Positions 15,427 through 24,732 are shown, numbered from the stretch's first letter. The stretch is 64,000 nt of DNA from Sinosporangium siamense (GCF_016863435.1 NZ_BOOW01000006.1:558001-622000); one strand, 5' to 3'. Notes: generated by a model from the sequence alone, not told the origin. Made by a program: numbers and translations.

Positions 15427-17178
15427 ATGTCGGAGAAGGCATCTCGGCGTGGATTCCTTGCCACGATAGCCGCGACAGGCACAGTGGCCGGGGGATTCGC
15501 TCTCGGTGGCACGTCGGCACCGGCCGCCAATGCCGCGACCGCGGGGGCGTGCACGTCCTCGCTGCCCCCGGTGGAGCTGGGGAAGAACGACCCGCGTTAT
15601 CAAGAGCTCAACACCCGCGGCTACAACGCCCGCTTTTCCGGGCAGCCCGAGTCGCTGGTGGTCGTGCACTCGGCCAAGCAGATCGCGCGGGTGGTGACCG
15701 AGGCCGTCCGGGCCGGCAAGAGGATCGTCGTGCGCGGCGGCGGCCACTGTTTCGAAGGTCTCGTCGACGACCCGGCCGTGCAGGTGCTCATCGACATCTC
15801 GGAGATGAACAACGTCCACTTCGATGAGAAGCACAAGGCATTCTCCGTCGAGGCGGGCGCCCGTCTCGGTCACGTCTATCGCACGCTCTATCTTAACTGG
15901 GGGGTCACCGTCCCCGGCGGGTCGTGCCCCGGTGTCGGTGTCGGGGGGCACGTGTCCGGCGGTGGATACGGCATGCTCTCCCACCGGGACGGGCTGGTCG
16001 TCGACCACTTGTACGGCGTCGAGGTCGTCGTGGTCGACAAGTCGGGCCGCGCGCGCATCGTGGTCGCCACGCGTGAGGCCGGCGATCCTCATCGCGACCT
16101 CTGGTGGGCGCACACCGGTGGGGGAGGCGGCAACTTCGGCATCGTCACGCGCTATCTGTTCCGCGCGCCGGACGCCACGGGGAACACCCCGGAGACGCTC
16201 CTGCCCAAGCCGCCGGCGCAAGTGCTCGTCACGCAGGTGCACTGGTCGTGGCCGGATCTGACCGAGGCCACGTTCAACCGGTTGGTCAGCAACTATGGGC
16301 GGTTGCAGCGTGCGGCGGCCGGTCCGGCGAACTCTCCCATCCTCGACAGCTCCCTGACGATGTTCCACGCGGACAGCGGCACCATTCAGCTCTTCGTGAC
16401 GGCGGACGGCACCGATCCGAACGCGGAGGGATCGGTGTGGGCCTTCGTCCAGGCGGTCGGCGAGGGGGTCGGGCCGCAGCCCTTCGTCGAATACTGGGTG
16501 AACGCGCTGTGGATGCGCATGAGCACGTCCTACGACTCGACACCGTTCTATCTGCGGTTCAAGTCGAAGGCCGGATATCTCCGCGAGCCGTGGTCCGACC
16601 GCCAGATAAGCGCGATCTATCGCTACCTCGCGCAGACTCCCGCAAACGCCGGGTCGGCGGTCTACCTCCTGCGCTACGGGGGGAAGATCAACTCGGTCCG
16701 GCCGGACGCCACCGCGACCCCGCACCGGGATTCATGCATGATCGCGTTCTACGACATCGGCTGGTACGACCCGGCCGAGGACGCCGCCAGGCTGGCCTCG
16801 ATCCGCGGGCTCTACCAGGAGGTCTACTCCGACACCGGCGGCGTGCCCGCGCCGAACACGGCCAGCGACGGGGCCTACATCAACTATCCGGACACCGACC
16901 TCGCCGACCCGGCGTTGAACACGTCGGGCATCCCCTGGCACACCTTGTATTACAAGGACAACTATCCCAAGTTGCAGCAGGTGAAGGCCAAGTGGGATCC
17001 GCGCAACGTGTTCCAGCACGCACTGTCGGTGCAGCCGCCGGGTGTTCGCGCGCGTGACCTGGCGGCCCCCGCGAGCCCGGCCGCGCCGGCCTCGAAGGGA
17101 CGTGTGCAGACTCCGGCTCCGAAGAGTTATCCGAAGCCGAAGCCGCCGCGGCACGTGGGAGTCTTCGACGGGCTCTGA
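15427..17178 (+). CDS. Tat-exported FAD-linked oxidase, AknOx/berberine-bridge family
   Basis: A 583-residue flavoprotein. The N-terminus has a twin-arginine signal (SRRGFLATIA, hydrophobic stretch to about residue 37), so it should act outside the membrane. The FAD domain has both sites for bicovalent flavin: His107 in RGGGHCFEG and Cys167 in GGSCPGVGVGGH. They are 60 residues apart, as are His70 and Cys130 of aclacinomycin oxidoreductase. The tail (about 545-583) is Ala/Pro/Lys-rich and atypical. AknOx-like enzymes oxidise the sugar of a finished glycoside. With two glycosyltransferases here, a late sugar oxidation is plausible, though an aglycone oxidation is possible. It is the last gene before a hairpin. 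Confidence 0.88.
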   Translation: MSEKASRRGFLATIAATGTVAGGFALGGTSAPAANAATAGACTSSLPPVELGKNDPRYQELNTRGYNARFSGQPESLVVVHSAKQIARVVTEAVRAGKRIVVRGGGHCFEGLVDDPAVQVLIDISEMNNVHFDEKHKAFSVEAGARLGHVYRTLYLNWGVTVPGGSCPGVGVGGHVSGGGYGMLSHRDGLVVDHLYGVEVVVVDKSGRARIVVATREAGDPHRDLWWAHTGGGGGNFGIVTRYLFRAPDATGNTPETLLPKPPAQVLVTQVHWSWPDLTEATFNRLVSNYGRLQRAAAGPANSPILDSSLTMFHADSGTIQLFVTADGTDPNAEGSVWAFVQAVGEGVGPQPFVEYWVNALWMRMSTSYDSTPFYLRFKSKAGYLREPWSDRQISAIYRYLAQTPANAGSAVYLLRYGGKINSVRPDATATPHRDSCMIAFYDIGWYDPAEDAARLASIRGLYQEVYSDTGGVPAPNTASDGAYINYPDTDLADPALNTSGIPWHTLYYKDNYPKLQQVKAKWDPRNVFQHALSVQPPGVRARDLAAPASPAAPASKGRVQTPAPKSYPKPKPPRHVGVFDGL

Positions 17179-17209
17179 CGGTCTTCACGCCGCCTGGAAT
17201 GTGAGCTGA

Positions 17210-17246
17210 CCGGTGTTCTGTTCCCGCTTCAGGAACGGAACACCGG
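17210..17246 (+). terminator. Hairpin after the biosynthetic operon
   Basis: A 9-bp stem (17210-17218 with 17238-17246, CCGGTGTTC/GAACACCGG) continues, after one mismatch, into a 5-bp stem (GTTCC/GGAAC) with a short loop. It starts 32 nt after the oxidase stop. It is a plausible factor-independent terminator for the KS-to-oxidase operon, but it has no T-run. Confidence 0.65.
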
Positions 17247-17293
17247 AGCGGTTCGCCGAGTTCGGCGTTGCCCGTCGACTAGAATTACCAACC

Positions 17294-17782
17294 ATGTCGA
17301 GCTCAGGCAAGTTTCCTGTGGAAATCCGCGGCACATCACGCCTGATGAAATTGATGATGCGTCTTTTCAAGAAATCGATGATCGAGCAGATCAGGAAGGG
17401 AGGAAAGAGTTCGGTTGAAAATATGATTCTGCTTCACTTCACCGGTCGCAAGACCGGCACGCACTACGAGGTGCCCGTGATGAAGCAGAACGTCGACGGG
17501 CGCACGGCCGTGTTCACCGAGGCCAGATGGCGGGTCAACTTCCGCGGCGGCGCCGACATCGAGGTGACCGACAACGGCGTGCGCACACGCATGCGCGCCG
17601 AACTCGACGACGACCCCGACTCCATGGCCGAGGGCACGGCCGAGCTCCTGAACAGGGTCGGCGTCAAAGGGGCCCGCAAACTCGGCATCGTGATCAACGT
17701 CGACCGCATGCCGACGCATGAGGAGCTTGCCGACGCGGCGCGACGGCGCAACCAGGCCGTCATTTATCTGACTCCGCTGTGA
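17294..17782 (+). CDS. Deazaflavin (F420)-dependent nitroreductase-family protein (Ddn-like)
   Basis: A 162-residue protein of the split-barrel F420H2-dependent reductase family (DUF385/Ddn). Typical blocks are ILLHFTGRKTGTHYEVPVM near the start and AELDDDPDSMAEGTAELLNR in the middle. It ends with the usual RRNQAVIYLTPL. Members reduce quinones, nitro compounds or other small substrates with F420H2. The basic N-terminal segment with Met-rich helices (MKLMMRLFKKSM) may associate with the membrane. It lies just beyond the hairpin closing the biosynthetic operon, so it may be part of the cluster or simply a neighbour. Confidence 0.8.
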   Translation: MSSSGKFPVEIRGTSRLMKLMMRLFKKSMIEQIRKGGKSSVENMILLHFTGRKTGTHYEVPVMKQNVDGRTAVFTEARWRVNFRGGADIEVTDNGVRTRMRAELDDDPDSMAEGTAELLNRVGVKGARKLGIVINVDRMPTHEELADAARRRNQAVIYLTPL

Positions 17783-17964
17783 GCATCCGGCCGCTTAATC
17801 CCGGGTGCGGGACCCCTTCGGCCTGAATGGGGAAGGCCGTGGCGCGTGAAGCGCCATTCACGGCCATTCGTGGAAGGCCGCTGTGGCTCCCGACGGAAAT
17901 TGCCAGAAGGGAGCCGCGCGAGTGCGCCTCCCCCAAGCACGATGAGAACCACCCACCGAGGTGC

Positions 17965-17994
17965 AGGTCCGGAGGAAGAGTTCCCTCCGGACCT
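17965..17994. terminator. Bidirectional terminator hairpin between convergent genes
   Basis: A perfect 11-bp stem (17965-17975 with 17984-17994, AGGTCCGGAGG/CCTCCGGACCT) has an 8-nt loop and is followed by TT. It is centred in the 318-bp gap (17783-18100) between the convergent Ddn-like gene and lysA, and so suits termination from both sides. The rest of that gap shows partial palindromes (GGCCGTG.../...CACGGCC around 17835-17880) but no gene. Confidence 0.75.
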
Positions 17995-18100
17995 TTGCCG
18001 CATTGCGCAAAGCGGCCGTCGCTGCTGAAGGTGGAACCTTCGCCGGGCCGGGGCGTGCGCCGTCCCGGCCGGGTGAGCGGGGTCGCCGGCGGTGGGGTGG

Positions 18101-19393
18101 TCAGCGGGGGTAGAGGCGCAGCAGGTCGTCCTCGGTCTCGCGGCGCACCACGACCTTGACCTGGCCGTCGCGCACGGCGAGCACGGGGGGACGCAGGACG
18201 TGGTTGTAGTTGTTGGCCATGGAGCGCTGGTAGGCGCCGGAGGCGGGGATAGCCAGCAGGTCGCCCGGTTGGGCGTCGGCGGGCAGGGGCATGTCCCAGC
18301 CGAGCACGTCGCCGCTCTCGCAGTGCTTGCCGACCAGGTTGACGGGCCGCTCGGGGGCGTCGGACACGCGGTTCGCGAGGACGGCCGTGTAGGCGGCGCC
18401 GTACATCGCGGGGCGGGGGTTGTCGCTCATGCCGCCGTCGACGCTGACGTAGACGCCGACGCCGGGGATCTCCTTGACGGTGCCGATCTCGTAGAGCGCG
18501 ACGGTGGTGGGGCCGGCGATCGAACGGCCGGGCTCGACCGAGAGCACGGGCGGGGTGTCGAGCCAGGAGACGGCGTCGTGTAGCACGGCGGTGAGCTCGG
18601 CGGGGCTGGGCGGCACCGGGTCGTCGGCGCGGTAGGCGATGCCGAGGCCGCCGCCGAGGTCGAGACCTGGGATGCGGACGTTGTGTCTGCGCTCGCACTC
18701 GACCAGGAATGCCGCCATCTTGCCCGCCGCCATCTTGAACCCCTCAAGGTCGAGGAGTTGCGACCCGATGTGGGAGTGCAGCCCGATGAGCTCCAGGTGG
18801 GGCTCGGCCAGCACGCGGGCGACGGCCTGCGCGGCCAGGCCGAGGCCGAGGGAGAAGCCGAACTTGGAGCGCTCCCCGCCGGTGGCGATGAACTCGTGGG
18901 TGTGGGCGTCGACCCCCGGGGTGACCCGGATCATGACGCGCTGGCGCGCACCGGCGTCGCGGGCGACCTCGGCGAGGCGCTCGATCTCGGTGAAGGAGTC
19001 GAGCACGACCGCGTTGACGCCGGCGGTGACGGCGCGGCGCAACTCGGCGACCGACTTGTTGTTGCCGTGGAAGGTGATGCGGTCGGCGGGCATGCCCCCG
19101 GCGAGGGCGACGGCGAGCTCGCCTCCGGTGCACACGTCGAGCGACAGGCCGTCCTCGGCGAGCCAGGACGCGATCTCCGGGCAGAGGAAGGCTTTGCTTC
19201 CGTAGTGCACCTCGCCGCCGGGGAGAGCGTCGCGCCACGCGCGGGCCCGGGCCCGGAAATCCTTCTCATCCAGGACGTAGGCAGGCGTGCCGTACTCGGC
19301 GGCGAGGGCGCGGACGCCCACTCCGCCGAGGGTCAGTTCGCCCTCGGTCCTGCCCGCCGTATGCGGCCAAACCCTGTCGATCACCACGGTCAT
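18101..19393 (-). CDS. lysA: Diaminopimelate decarboxylase
   Basis: A PLP enzyme (alanine-racemase fold type III, 430 residues) that decarboxylates meso-diaminopimelate to L-lysine. The PLP lysine is Lys67 in VHYGSKAFLCPEI. It also shows FHGNNKS, HSHIGSQ, DLGGGLGIAY, the EPGRSI phosphate site and the catalytic Cys in KHCESGDVL. ATG 19393 gives a normal length; a start at 19468 would add residues without family similarity. It is a single-gene unit, divergent from the ABC transporter. Many actinomycetes have lysA next to argS/hom/thr, so this isolated copy may be an additional lysA. Confidence 0.92.
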   Translation of the reverse strand: MTVVIDRVWPHTAGRTEGELTLGGVGVRALAAEYGTPAYVLDEKDFRARARAWRDALPGGEVHYGSKAFLCPEIASWLAEDGLSLDVCTGGELAVALAGGMPADRITFHGNNKSVAELRRAVTAGVNAVVLDSFTEIERLAEVARDAGARQRVMIRVTPGVDAHTHEFIATGGERSKFGFSLGLGLAAQAVARVLAEPHLELIGLHSHIGSQLLDLEGFKMAAGKMAAFLVECERRHNVRIPGLDLGGGLGIAYRADDPVPPSPAELTAVLHDAVSWLDTPPVLSVEPGRSIAGPTTVALYEIGTVKEIPGVGVYVSVDGGMSDNPRPAMYGAAYTAVLANRVSDAPERPVNLVGKHCESGDVLGWDMPLPADAQPGDLLAIPASGAYQRSMANNYNHVLRPPVLAVRDGQVKVVVRRETEDDLLRLYPR

Positions 19394-19535
19394 GCGAGAA
19401 CGGTACAGGGGAGCCGTTGGCAACGCATCGTGAGCATCGAAGAGTTCGATGCTGACAATCGCAAGCAATCACGATTTTTGGTGATTTCGCCACGTCTGGC
19501 CAACATGTCCTCATTGTTCGTGGCGAGGAGGAAGT

Positions 19536-20402
19536 ATGCGGAAACACCTGGTGATCGGGGTTCTGCTGGGTTGCACGCTGGTCGCCGGATGCGGCCGCGC
19601 GAACTCGGGAGCCACCGAGAACACCGGCGCCACGGCGGGCAAGACCGCACGGGAGATGGTGCCGGATAAGGTGCGCGAGTCAGGCGAGCTGCGCATGGCG
19701 ACCTCGGAGGGTTACCCCCCGATGGAGATGTACAAGCCGGGCACCCAAGAGCTCACCGGCGTCGACCCCGACCTGGCGACCGCCATTGCCAACCAGCTCG
19801 GCCTGAAGATCAAAATGACGAACGCCGCCTTCGACGGGCTCATCCCCGGCCTGCAGGCGGGACGCTGGGACATCGCCATGTCGTCCCTCAGCGACACCGA
19901 GAAGCGCCGCGCCGTGGTCGACTTCGTCGACTACTTCAGCGCCGGCGGCGCCATCATGGTGAAGAAGGGCAACCCCGAAGGGGTCAAGAACCTCGAAGAC
20001 CTGTGCGGGCGCAAGGTGGTGCTCGCCAAGGGCAGCTCCAACCTGGCCATCGGCGAGCGCCAGAACGACAAGTGCGCGACCAAGATGCAGATCATGCAGA
20101 GTGAGGACGCCCCGACCGGGCTGCTCAGCATCGACTCCGGCCGCGCCGTCGCGACCATCGTCGACTCGCCCGCCGCCGCGATGTACGCCAAGGAGACCGG
20201 CAAGTACGACGTGCTGGCCGAGCAGTACGACGCCGGCCCGTGGGGCATCGCGATCGACAAGAAGAACACCGGGCTTCGCGACGCCATCGCCCTCGCCGTG
20301 CGCGAGTTGCAGGCCGGCGGCGAGTACAAGAAGATCCTCGACAAGTACGGCGTCGGCGCCAACGCCGTCCCCGAGGTCACGGTGAACACCGCCAAATGGT
20401 GA
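19536..20402 (+). CDS. Amino-acid ABC transporter substrate-binding lipoprotein
   Basis: A family 3 extracellular solute-binding protein of 288 residues. It has a lipoprotein signal (hydrophobic LVIGVLLGCTLVAGC, Cys19 lipidated). Family landmarks are GELRMATSEGYPPMEM, TGVDPDLATAIANQLGLK, FDGLIPGLQAGRWDIAMSS and EKRRAVVDFVDYFSAGG. It would capture a polar amino acid or similar ligand outside the membrane. It starts an operon with permease, ATPase and N-acyl-D-amino-acid deacylase genes, so the ligand may be a D-amino acid derivative (inference). An AGGAGG ribosome site precedes ATG 19536. Confidence 0.92.
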   Translation: MRKHLVIGVLLGCTLVAGCGRANSGATENTGATAGKTAREMVPDKVRESGELRMATSEGYPPMEMYKPGTQELTGVDPDLATAIANQLGLKIKMTNAAFDGLIPGLQAGRWDIAMSSLSDTEKRRAVVDFVDYFSAGGAIMVKKGNPEGVKNLEDLCGRKVVLAKGSSNLAIGERQNDKCATKMQIMQSEDAPTGLLSIDSGRAVATIVDSPAAAMYAKETGKYDVLAEQYDAGPWGIAIDKKNTGLRDAIALAVRELQAGGEYKKILDKYGVGANAVPEVTVNTAKW

Positions 20403-21349
20403 CCGGTCTAAACGAGGGAGGCGGCCGGGGCACCTCGGCCGCCCCCTCCGAGAAGTCCCCCCACCTGCCGATCGACGCCACGCGCTCGCCCCACCCCGCC
20501 CGCTGGGCCGCCGCCGGTCTCGCGCTGCTCGGCTTGGTGTGGCTGGCCTACACGATCATCGTCAACGAGAACCTCCACTGGGACGTCATCGCCGGGCACC
20601 TGCTCGACGGGCGCATCCTGTCGGGCCTCTGGATCACGATCGCGCTGACCGTGCTGTCGATGATCATCGGTCTGGCGCTCGGCATCACCGCCGCCGTCAT
20701 GCAACTGTCGGACAGCCCCGTCCTGCGGGGCACGGCCGGGCTCTACACGTGGTTCTTCCGGGGCACGCCGCTGCTGGTCCAGCTCATCTTCTGGTTCAAC
20801 ATCGGCCTGGTCTTCCCTGAGATCTCCATCGGGATCCCCTTTGACGGGCCCAAGCTCTTCGAATGGCAGGCCAACGAGCTGATCACGCCGTTCACCGCGG
20901 CGCTGCTCGGCCTGTCCATCAACGAGGGCGCCTACATGGCGGAGATCGTGCGCGCGGGCATCCGCTCGGTCGACCCCGGCCAGCGGGAGGCCGCCGAGTC
21001 CCTCGGCATGTCCAACGGCCAGGTGCTGCGCCGCGTCGTGCTGCCCCAGGCCATGCGCGTGATCATCCCGCCGACCGGCAACCAGTTCATCTCCATGCTC
21101 AAGACCACCTCCATGGTCTCGGTCATCGCCGGAGCCGAACTGCTCACCGTGGCCCAGCGGATCTACCTCGGCAACTTCGAGGTCATCGCGCTGCTCGTGG
21201 TCGCCTCGATCTGGTACATCGTGCTCACCACCATCGCCAGCATCGGGCAACACTTCATCGAGAAGAGGTTCAACCGCGGCCACGACGGCCTGTCGGCCGG
21301 CTCGCGCATGCGGAGGAACCTCCTGCCCTTCACACGAGGTGGCTCATGA
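20396..21349 (+). CDS. Amino-acid ABC transporter permease (HisM/GlnP family)
   Basis: A 317-residue inner-membrane permease with several hydrophobic segments. Examples are AGLALLGLVWLAYTIIV, a segment around ALTVLSMIIGLALGI and one near the C-terminus (ALLVVASIWYIVLTTIAS). The ATPase-coupling (EAA) loop is VDPGQREAAESLGMSNGQ, followed by VVLPQAMRVIIPP. RGTPLLVQLIFWFN is typical of polar amino acid permeases. ATG 20396 overlaps the upstream stop by 7 bp; GTG 20399 is the alternative. The next gene overlaps by ATGA, so all three transporter genes are translationally coupled. Confidence 0.92.
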   Translation: MVTGLNEGGGRGTSAAPSEKSPHLPIDATRSPHPARWAAAGLALLGLVWLAYTIIVNENLHWDVIAGHLLDGRILSGLWITIALTVLSMIIGLALGITAAVMQLSDSPVLRGTAGLYTWFFRGTPLLVQLIFWFNIGLVFPEISIGIPFDGPKLFEWQANELITPFTAALLGLSINEGAYMAEIVRAGIRSVDPGQREAAESLGMSNGQVLRRVVLPQAMRVIIPPTGNQFISMLKTTSMVSVIAGAELLTVAQRIYLGNFEVIALLVVASIWYIVLTTIASIGQHFIEKRFNRGHDGLSAGSRMRRNLLPFTRGGS

Positions 21350-22105
21350 CGACGGTCCGCATCCGATCCGTGCGCAAACGGTTCGGGGACATCGAGGTGC
21401 TCAAAGGCATCGACATGGACGTCGAGCACGGCGGGGTCGTCTGCGTGGTCGGCCCGTCCGGCTCCGGCAAGTCGACCCCTCCTGCGCTGCGTCAACCGGC
21501 TGGAGACCATCGACTCGGGCCGCATCTGGGTGAACGACGAGCTCATCGGCTTCAGCGAGAAGGGCGGCAAGCTCTGCCACCTGAAGCCGAAACAGCTCTG
21601 CGGCCAGCGCGAACGCATCGGCATGGTCTTCCAGCGCTGGAACCTCTTCCCACACCGCACCGCGCTGGAAAACGTCATGGAGGGCCCGCTTACGGTCAAG
21701 GGCGTGTCGCGTACGGCTGCCGCCAAGGACGCCGCCGAACTCCTCGACCGGGTCGGCCTCGCCGACCGCTCGGGCCACTACCCCGCCCAGCTCTCCGGCG
21801 GCCAGCAGCAGCGGGTGGCCATCGCGCGCAGCCTGGCCATGCGGCCCGGCCTCATGCTGTTCGACGAGCCGACCAGTGCCCTGGACCCCGAACTCGTGCA
21901 GGAGGTCCTGTCGGTCATGCGGGACCTCGCGGCCAGCGGCATGACAATGATCGTCGTGACGCACGAGATGGGCTTCGCCCGCGAGGTCGGCGACCACCTG
22001 GTCTTCATGGACGACGGGGTCATCGTTGAGCGGGGGCATCCGAGGGAGATCCTCGCGGCTCCCCGGCACGAGCGGTTCCGCGCGTTCCTCGGCCAGGTGC
22101 TGTGA
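21346..22105 (+). pseudogene. Amino-acid ABC transporter ATP-binding protein, frameshifted
   Basis: Both halves of a GlnQ/HisP-type ATPase are present but in different frames. Frame 1 from ATG 21346 gives [19 protein letters not shown] and Walker [10 protein letters not shown]. The rest, from about 21480, reads [17 protein letters not shown] and continues with [28 protein letters not shown] and a normal C-terminus in the other frame. A run of four C at 21476-21479, where three would keep the frame, explains the shift. It is either an assembly error or a true one-base insertion that kills the transporter. ATGA overlap upstream and TGATG overlap downstream are otherwise intact. Confidence 0.88.
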
Positions 22106-23718
22106 TGGCCGGCCCGGTGGAGGCCGAGCTTCTGATCAGCGGCGGGACGGTGGCAGACGGCACAGGCGCGCGACTGCGCCGGGCGGAGATCACCGTGCGG
22201 TCAGGGAGGCTTGCCGTACTCCCCGAAGGGGCGCGTCCCCCCGCGCGGCGGACGGTGGACGCGTCCGGGCTGGTCGTCGCACCGGGGTTCATCGACGTGC
22301 ACACCCACTCGGACGCGATCACGCTGATCGGCGCCGGGGCGGGGGAGCAGGCCGGCGCCCTGGCGCGTGCCGCTGTCATGCAGGGCGTCACCACCGAGAT
22401 CTGCGGCAACTGCGGGTCGAGCCTGTTTCCCGCGCTGCCGGAGCGGGTGGCGGGCATGGTGCCGAGTGCCCGCGCCTCCTTCGGTGGACCGGTCCCGATA
22501 TTTACGGACTACAAGGGGTTTGCCGAGGCGCATATCGCCGTGCCCCGCGCCAACCATCTCACCTCCCTCGTCGGCCACGGCACCCTGCGTGCCGGGGTGC
22601 TCGGCTACGCCGACCGGCCCGCCACGCCCGAGGAGCTGGCGGTGATGTGCGACCTGCTCGACACCGCCCTCACCCAGGGCGCCGCCGGGCTGTCAACCGG
22701 CCTGATCTACACCCCCGGCACCTACGCCGGCACCGAGGAGGTCGTCGCGCTGGCGAAGGTGGCGGCCCGGCACGGCAAGCCGTACGTCACCCACCTGCGC
22801 GATGAGATGTCCCGGGTGGAGGAGGCGCTGGAGGAGGCCGTCGAGATCGCCCGCCGGAGCGGCGCGGCGCTGCACGTCTCCCACCACAAGACCGCCGGGC
22901 GGCACGCCTGGGGCCGCACGCTCGTCACCCTGCCCCGGATCGCCTCGTTGCGCGAGTCCGGGATGGACGTGACGTGCGACGTCTACCCCTACACCGCGGG
23001 CAGCACGATGTTGTCGGCCATGTTCCCGCCGTGGGCGAACGACGGGGGAGTCACGGCGCTGACCGCGCGGCTCGCCGACCCCGCCGAGCGCGAGCGGATG
23101 CGCCGCTCCATCGCCGAAGGGGTGCCGGGCTGGGAGAACACCGTCGGCAACGGCGGCTGGGACCGCATCTCGGTGGCCGGCGCAGTGCGCAACCCCGAGG
23201 TGGAGGGCCGCACCATCGCCGAGCTCGCCGCCGCGCGGGCCGTGGACCCCCTGGACCTGGCGGCCGAGCTGCTCGTGGCCGAGCGCGGCGAGGTCACGAT
23301 CATCAGCCATTCGATGCGTGAGGACGACGTGCGGCGGGTGCTGGCGAGTCCGTTCGCCATGATCGGGTCGGACGGAGTGCCCAAACCCGGCCATCCCCAC
23401 CCGCGGTGGGCGGGAACGTTCCCGCGTGTGCTCGGGCACTACAGCCGGGACCTGGGGCTGATGCCGCTGGAGACCGCTGTGCACAAGATGACCGGCATGG
23501 CCGCGGCCCGCTTCGGCCTCGCCGGCCGGGGCGTGATCGCCGGCGGCGCCCACGCCGACCTCGTCGTGTTCGACCCGGCCACCGTGGGCGACGGCGCGAC
23601 CTACGCCGAGCCGCTGCTCCCGCCGGCGGGGATCCACCTGGTGGTGGCGGCCGGCCATATCGTCGTCGCCGGCGGCGCCGACACCGGGGCCCGGCCGGGC
23701 GAGGTGCTGACGGCGTAA
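22105..23718 (+). CDS. N-acyl-D-amino-acid deacylase (D-aminoacylase) family amidohydrolase
   Basis: A 537-residue zinc amidohydrolase. The metal-binding HxH lies in [10 protein letters not shown] at the end of the N-terminal beta-sandwich. [12 protein letters not shown] contains the conserved Cys region, followed by [14 protein letters not shown] and the [12 protein letters not shown] segment of D-aminoacylases. The C-terminal sandwich strand [14 protein letters not shown] is typical. It would release D-amino acids from N-acyl-D-amino acids or cleave D-residue dipeptides. The start overlaps the ATPase stop (TGATG), which ties it to the transporter. Confidence 0.9.
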   Translation: MAGPVEAELLISGGTVADGTGARLRRAEITVRSGRLAVLPEGARPPARRTVDASGLVVAPGFIDVHTHSDAITLIGAGAGEQAGALARAAVMQGVTTEICGNCGSSLFPALPERVAGMVPSARASFGGPVPIFTDYKGFAEAHIAVPRANHLTSLVGHGTLRAGVLGYADRPATPEELAVMCDLLDTALTQGAAGLSTGLIYTPGTYAGTEEVVALAKVAARHGKPYVTHLRDEMSRVEEALEEAVEIARRSGAALHVSHHKTAGRHAWGRTLVTLPRIASLRESGMDVTCDVYPYTAGSTMLSAMFPPWANDGGVTALTARLADPAERERMRRSIAEGVPGWENTVGNGGWDRISVAGAVRNPEVEGRTIAELAAARAVDPLDLAAELLVAERGEVTIISHSMREDDVRRVLASPFAMIGSDGVPKPGHPHPRWAGTFPRVLGHYSRDLGLMPLETAVHKMTGMAAARFGLAGRGVIAGGAHADLVVFDPATVGDGATYAEPLLPPAGIHLVVAAGHIVVAGGADTGARPGEVLTA

Positions 23719-23853
23719 GCCGGGTGATCACCGGTGAGTCGGCGCGCGGTGCGGTGCCGACATCGGCGATGAATGGATGGTGCGGGGGACAGCCGATCGA
23801 CCGGCCCGACTCCGCACGGACGGATTCACGATGTCATCGGAGGTATCGCGGCC

Positions 23854-24627
23854 GTGACCGCTTCTTCCTATCCGCATGTGGTTGCGGCCTCGGTGCCCGG
23901 TCTGCTCGCCCTGCACGAGGACGAGCCGCTGCCGCTGGCGAGCGTCGGCAAGGTGCTGCTGCTGGCCCGGCTCGCCCGCGACCTGGCGGGCGGCGTCGCC
24001 GACCCGGCGTCCCGCGTCGAACTGCGCGACGACGACTACTGCGGCGGGTCCGGGCTGCTCACCGGCCTGTCCGCCCGCGTGTGGACGGTCGCCGACCTCG
24101 CCCTGCTCACCGCGTCGGTCAGTGACAACACCGCCACCAACGCCTTGATCAGGACGGTCGACCTCGACCGCGTCAACGAGGGGGCCGCCGAACTCGGCCT
24201 GTCGCACACACGCCTGCTCGACCGCATCCGCGAACCCCGGGGCCCCGAACACCCGCCGGCCTTCGCCCTCGGCACGGCGGGTGAACTCGCCCGGCTCGCC
24301 ACCCGCGTGGGCGGCGACGAGACCTGGGCGCGCATTCTGCGCGGCTGGATGTCGGCCAACACCGACCGCGCCCTGGTGCCCGCCCTCCTGCCCCACGACC
24401 CCGAGGCGGAGGAGCCGGACGGGCCCCTCCCCGAAGGCGTGGTGTGGGTGGCCAACAAGACCGGCACCGACACGGGCACCCGCACCGACGTGGGCGTCAT
24501 CGTGGGCCGGCGCCGCCTCGGCTACGCCGTACTCGCTCACGGTCCGGCCGGGAGTGAGCACGCCCTGGTCGGCGAGGTCCGCGACCTCGGCCTGGACATC
24601 GGCGCCCTCGCCCTCGCCACGGACTGA
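23854..24627 (+). CDS. Class A beta-lactamase-fold serine hydrolase, no signal peptide
   Basis: About 257 residues with all three active-site motifs: S30-V-G-K33 in LASVGK, S90-D-N in SVSDNTATN and K-T-G in VANKTGTDTG. No signal peptide is present with either start, so it should be cytoplasmic. That argues against a resistance beta-lactamase and for a peptide/amide hydrolase or D-stereospecific peptidase. GTG 23854 is preferred because GGAGG lies 10 nt upstream and the domain begins immediately; ATG 23773 would add 27 Gly/Arg-rich residues. Its position after the D-aminoacylase gene suits peptide or peptidoglycan-fragment processing. Confidence 0.8.
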   Translation: MTASSYPHVVAASVPGLLALHEDEPLPLASVGKVLLLARLARDLAGGVADPASRVELRDDDYCGGSGLLTGLSARVWTVADLALLTASVSDNTATNALIRTVDLDRVNEGAAELGLSHTRLLDRIREPRGPEHPPAFALGTAGELARLATRVGGDETWARILRGWMSANTDRALVPALLPHDPEAEEPDGPLPEGVVWVANKTGTDTGTRTDVGVIVGRRRLGYAVLAHGPAGSEHALVGEVRDLGLDIGALALATD

Positions 24628-24732
24628 GGGCACCGTGCGGCCGACCTCCACCCCCGGCACGTCGATGATCGCGTTGCCGGAGCCCCTCCGCCCGGGGAGG
24701 GGCGGACCGTGGTCGCGGGCACGTTTCTTCAT
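24628..24732 (-). pseudogene. N-terminal relic of a P1-family (DmpA-like) aminopeptidase
   Basis: On the minus strand an ATG at 24732, preceded by a good ribosome site (GGAAAGGGAAG), opens MKKRARDHGPPLPGRRGSGN and then AIIDVPGVEVGRT. This matches the conserved start of P1-family peptidases (ARDLG..., NAITDVPGVxVGHT). After about 33 codons the similarity ends where the reading frame runs into the tail of the serine hydrolase gene. The remainder of the peptidase is gone, so a deletion joined the two. DmpA-type enzymes cut D-aminoacyl substrates, in keeping with the locus theme. Confidence 0.6.

Noticed and set aside
23719-23736. GGTGATCACC palindrome after the D-aminoacylase gene as an operator
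   Set aside because: A perfect 10-bp palindrome of this kind is short enough to occur by chance; there is no second copy or nearby regulator to support it.
23773-24627. Antibiotic-resistance beta-lactamase
   Set aside because: The active-site motifs are present, but there is no signal peptide and the gene sits in an amino-acid/D-peptide locus, so a resistance role is not supported.
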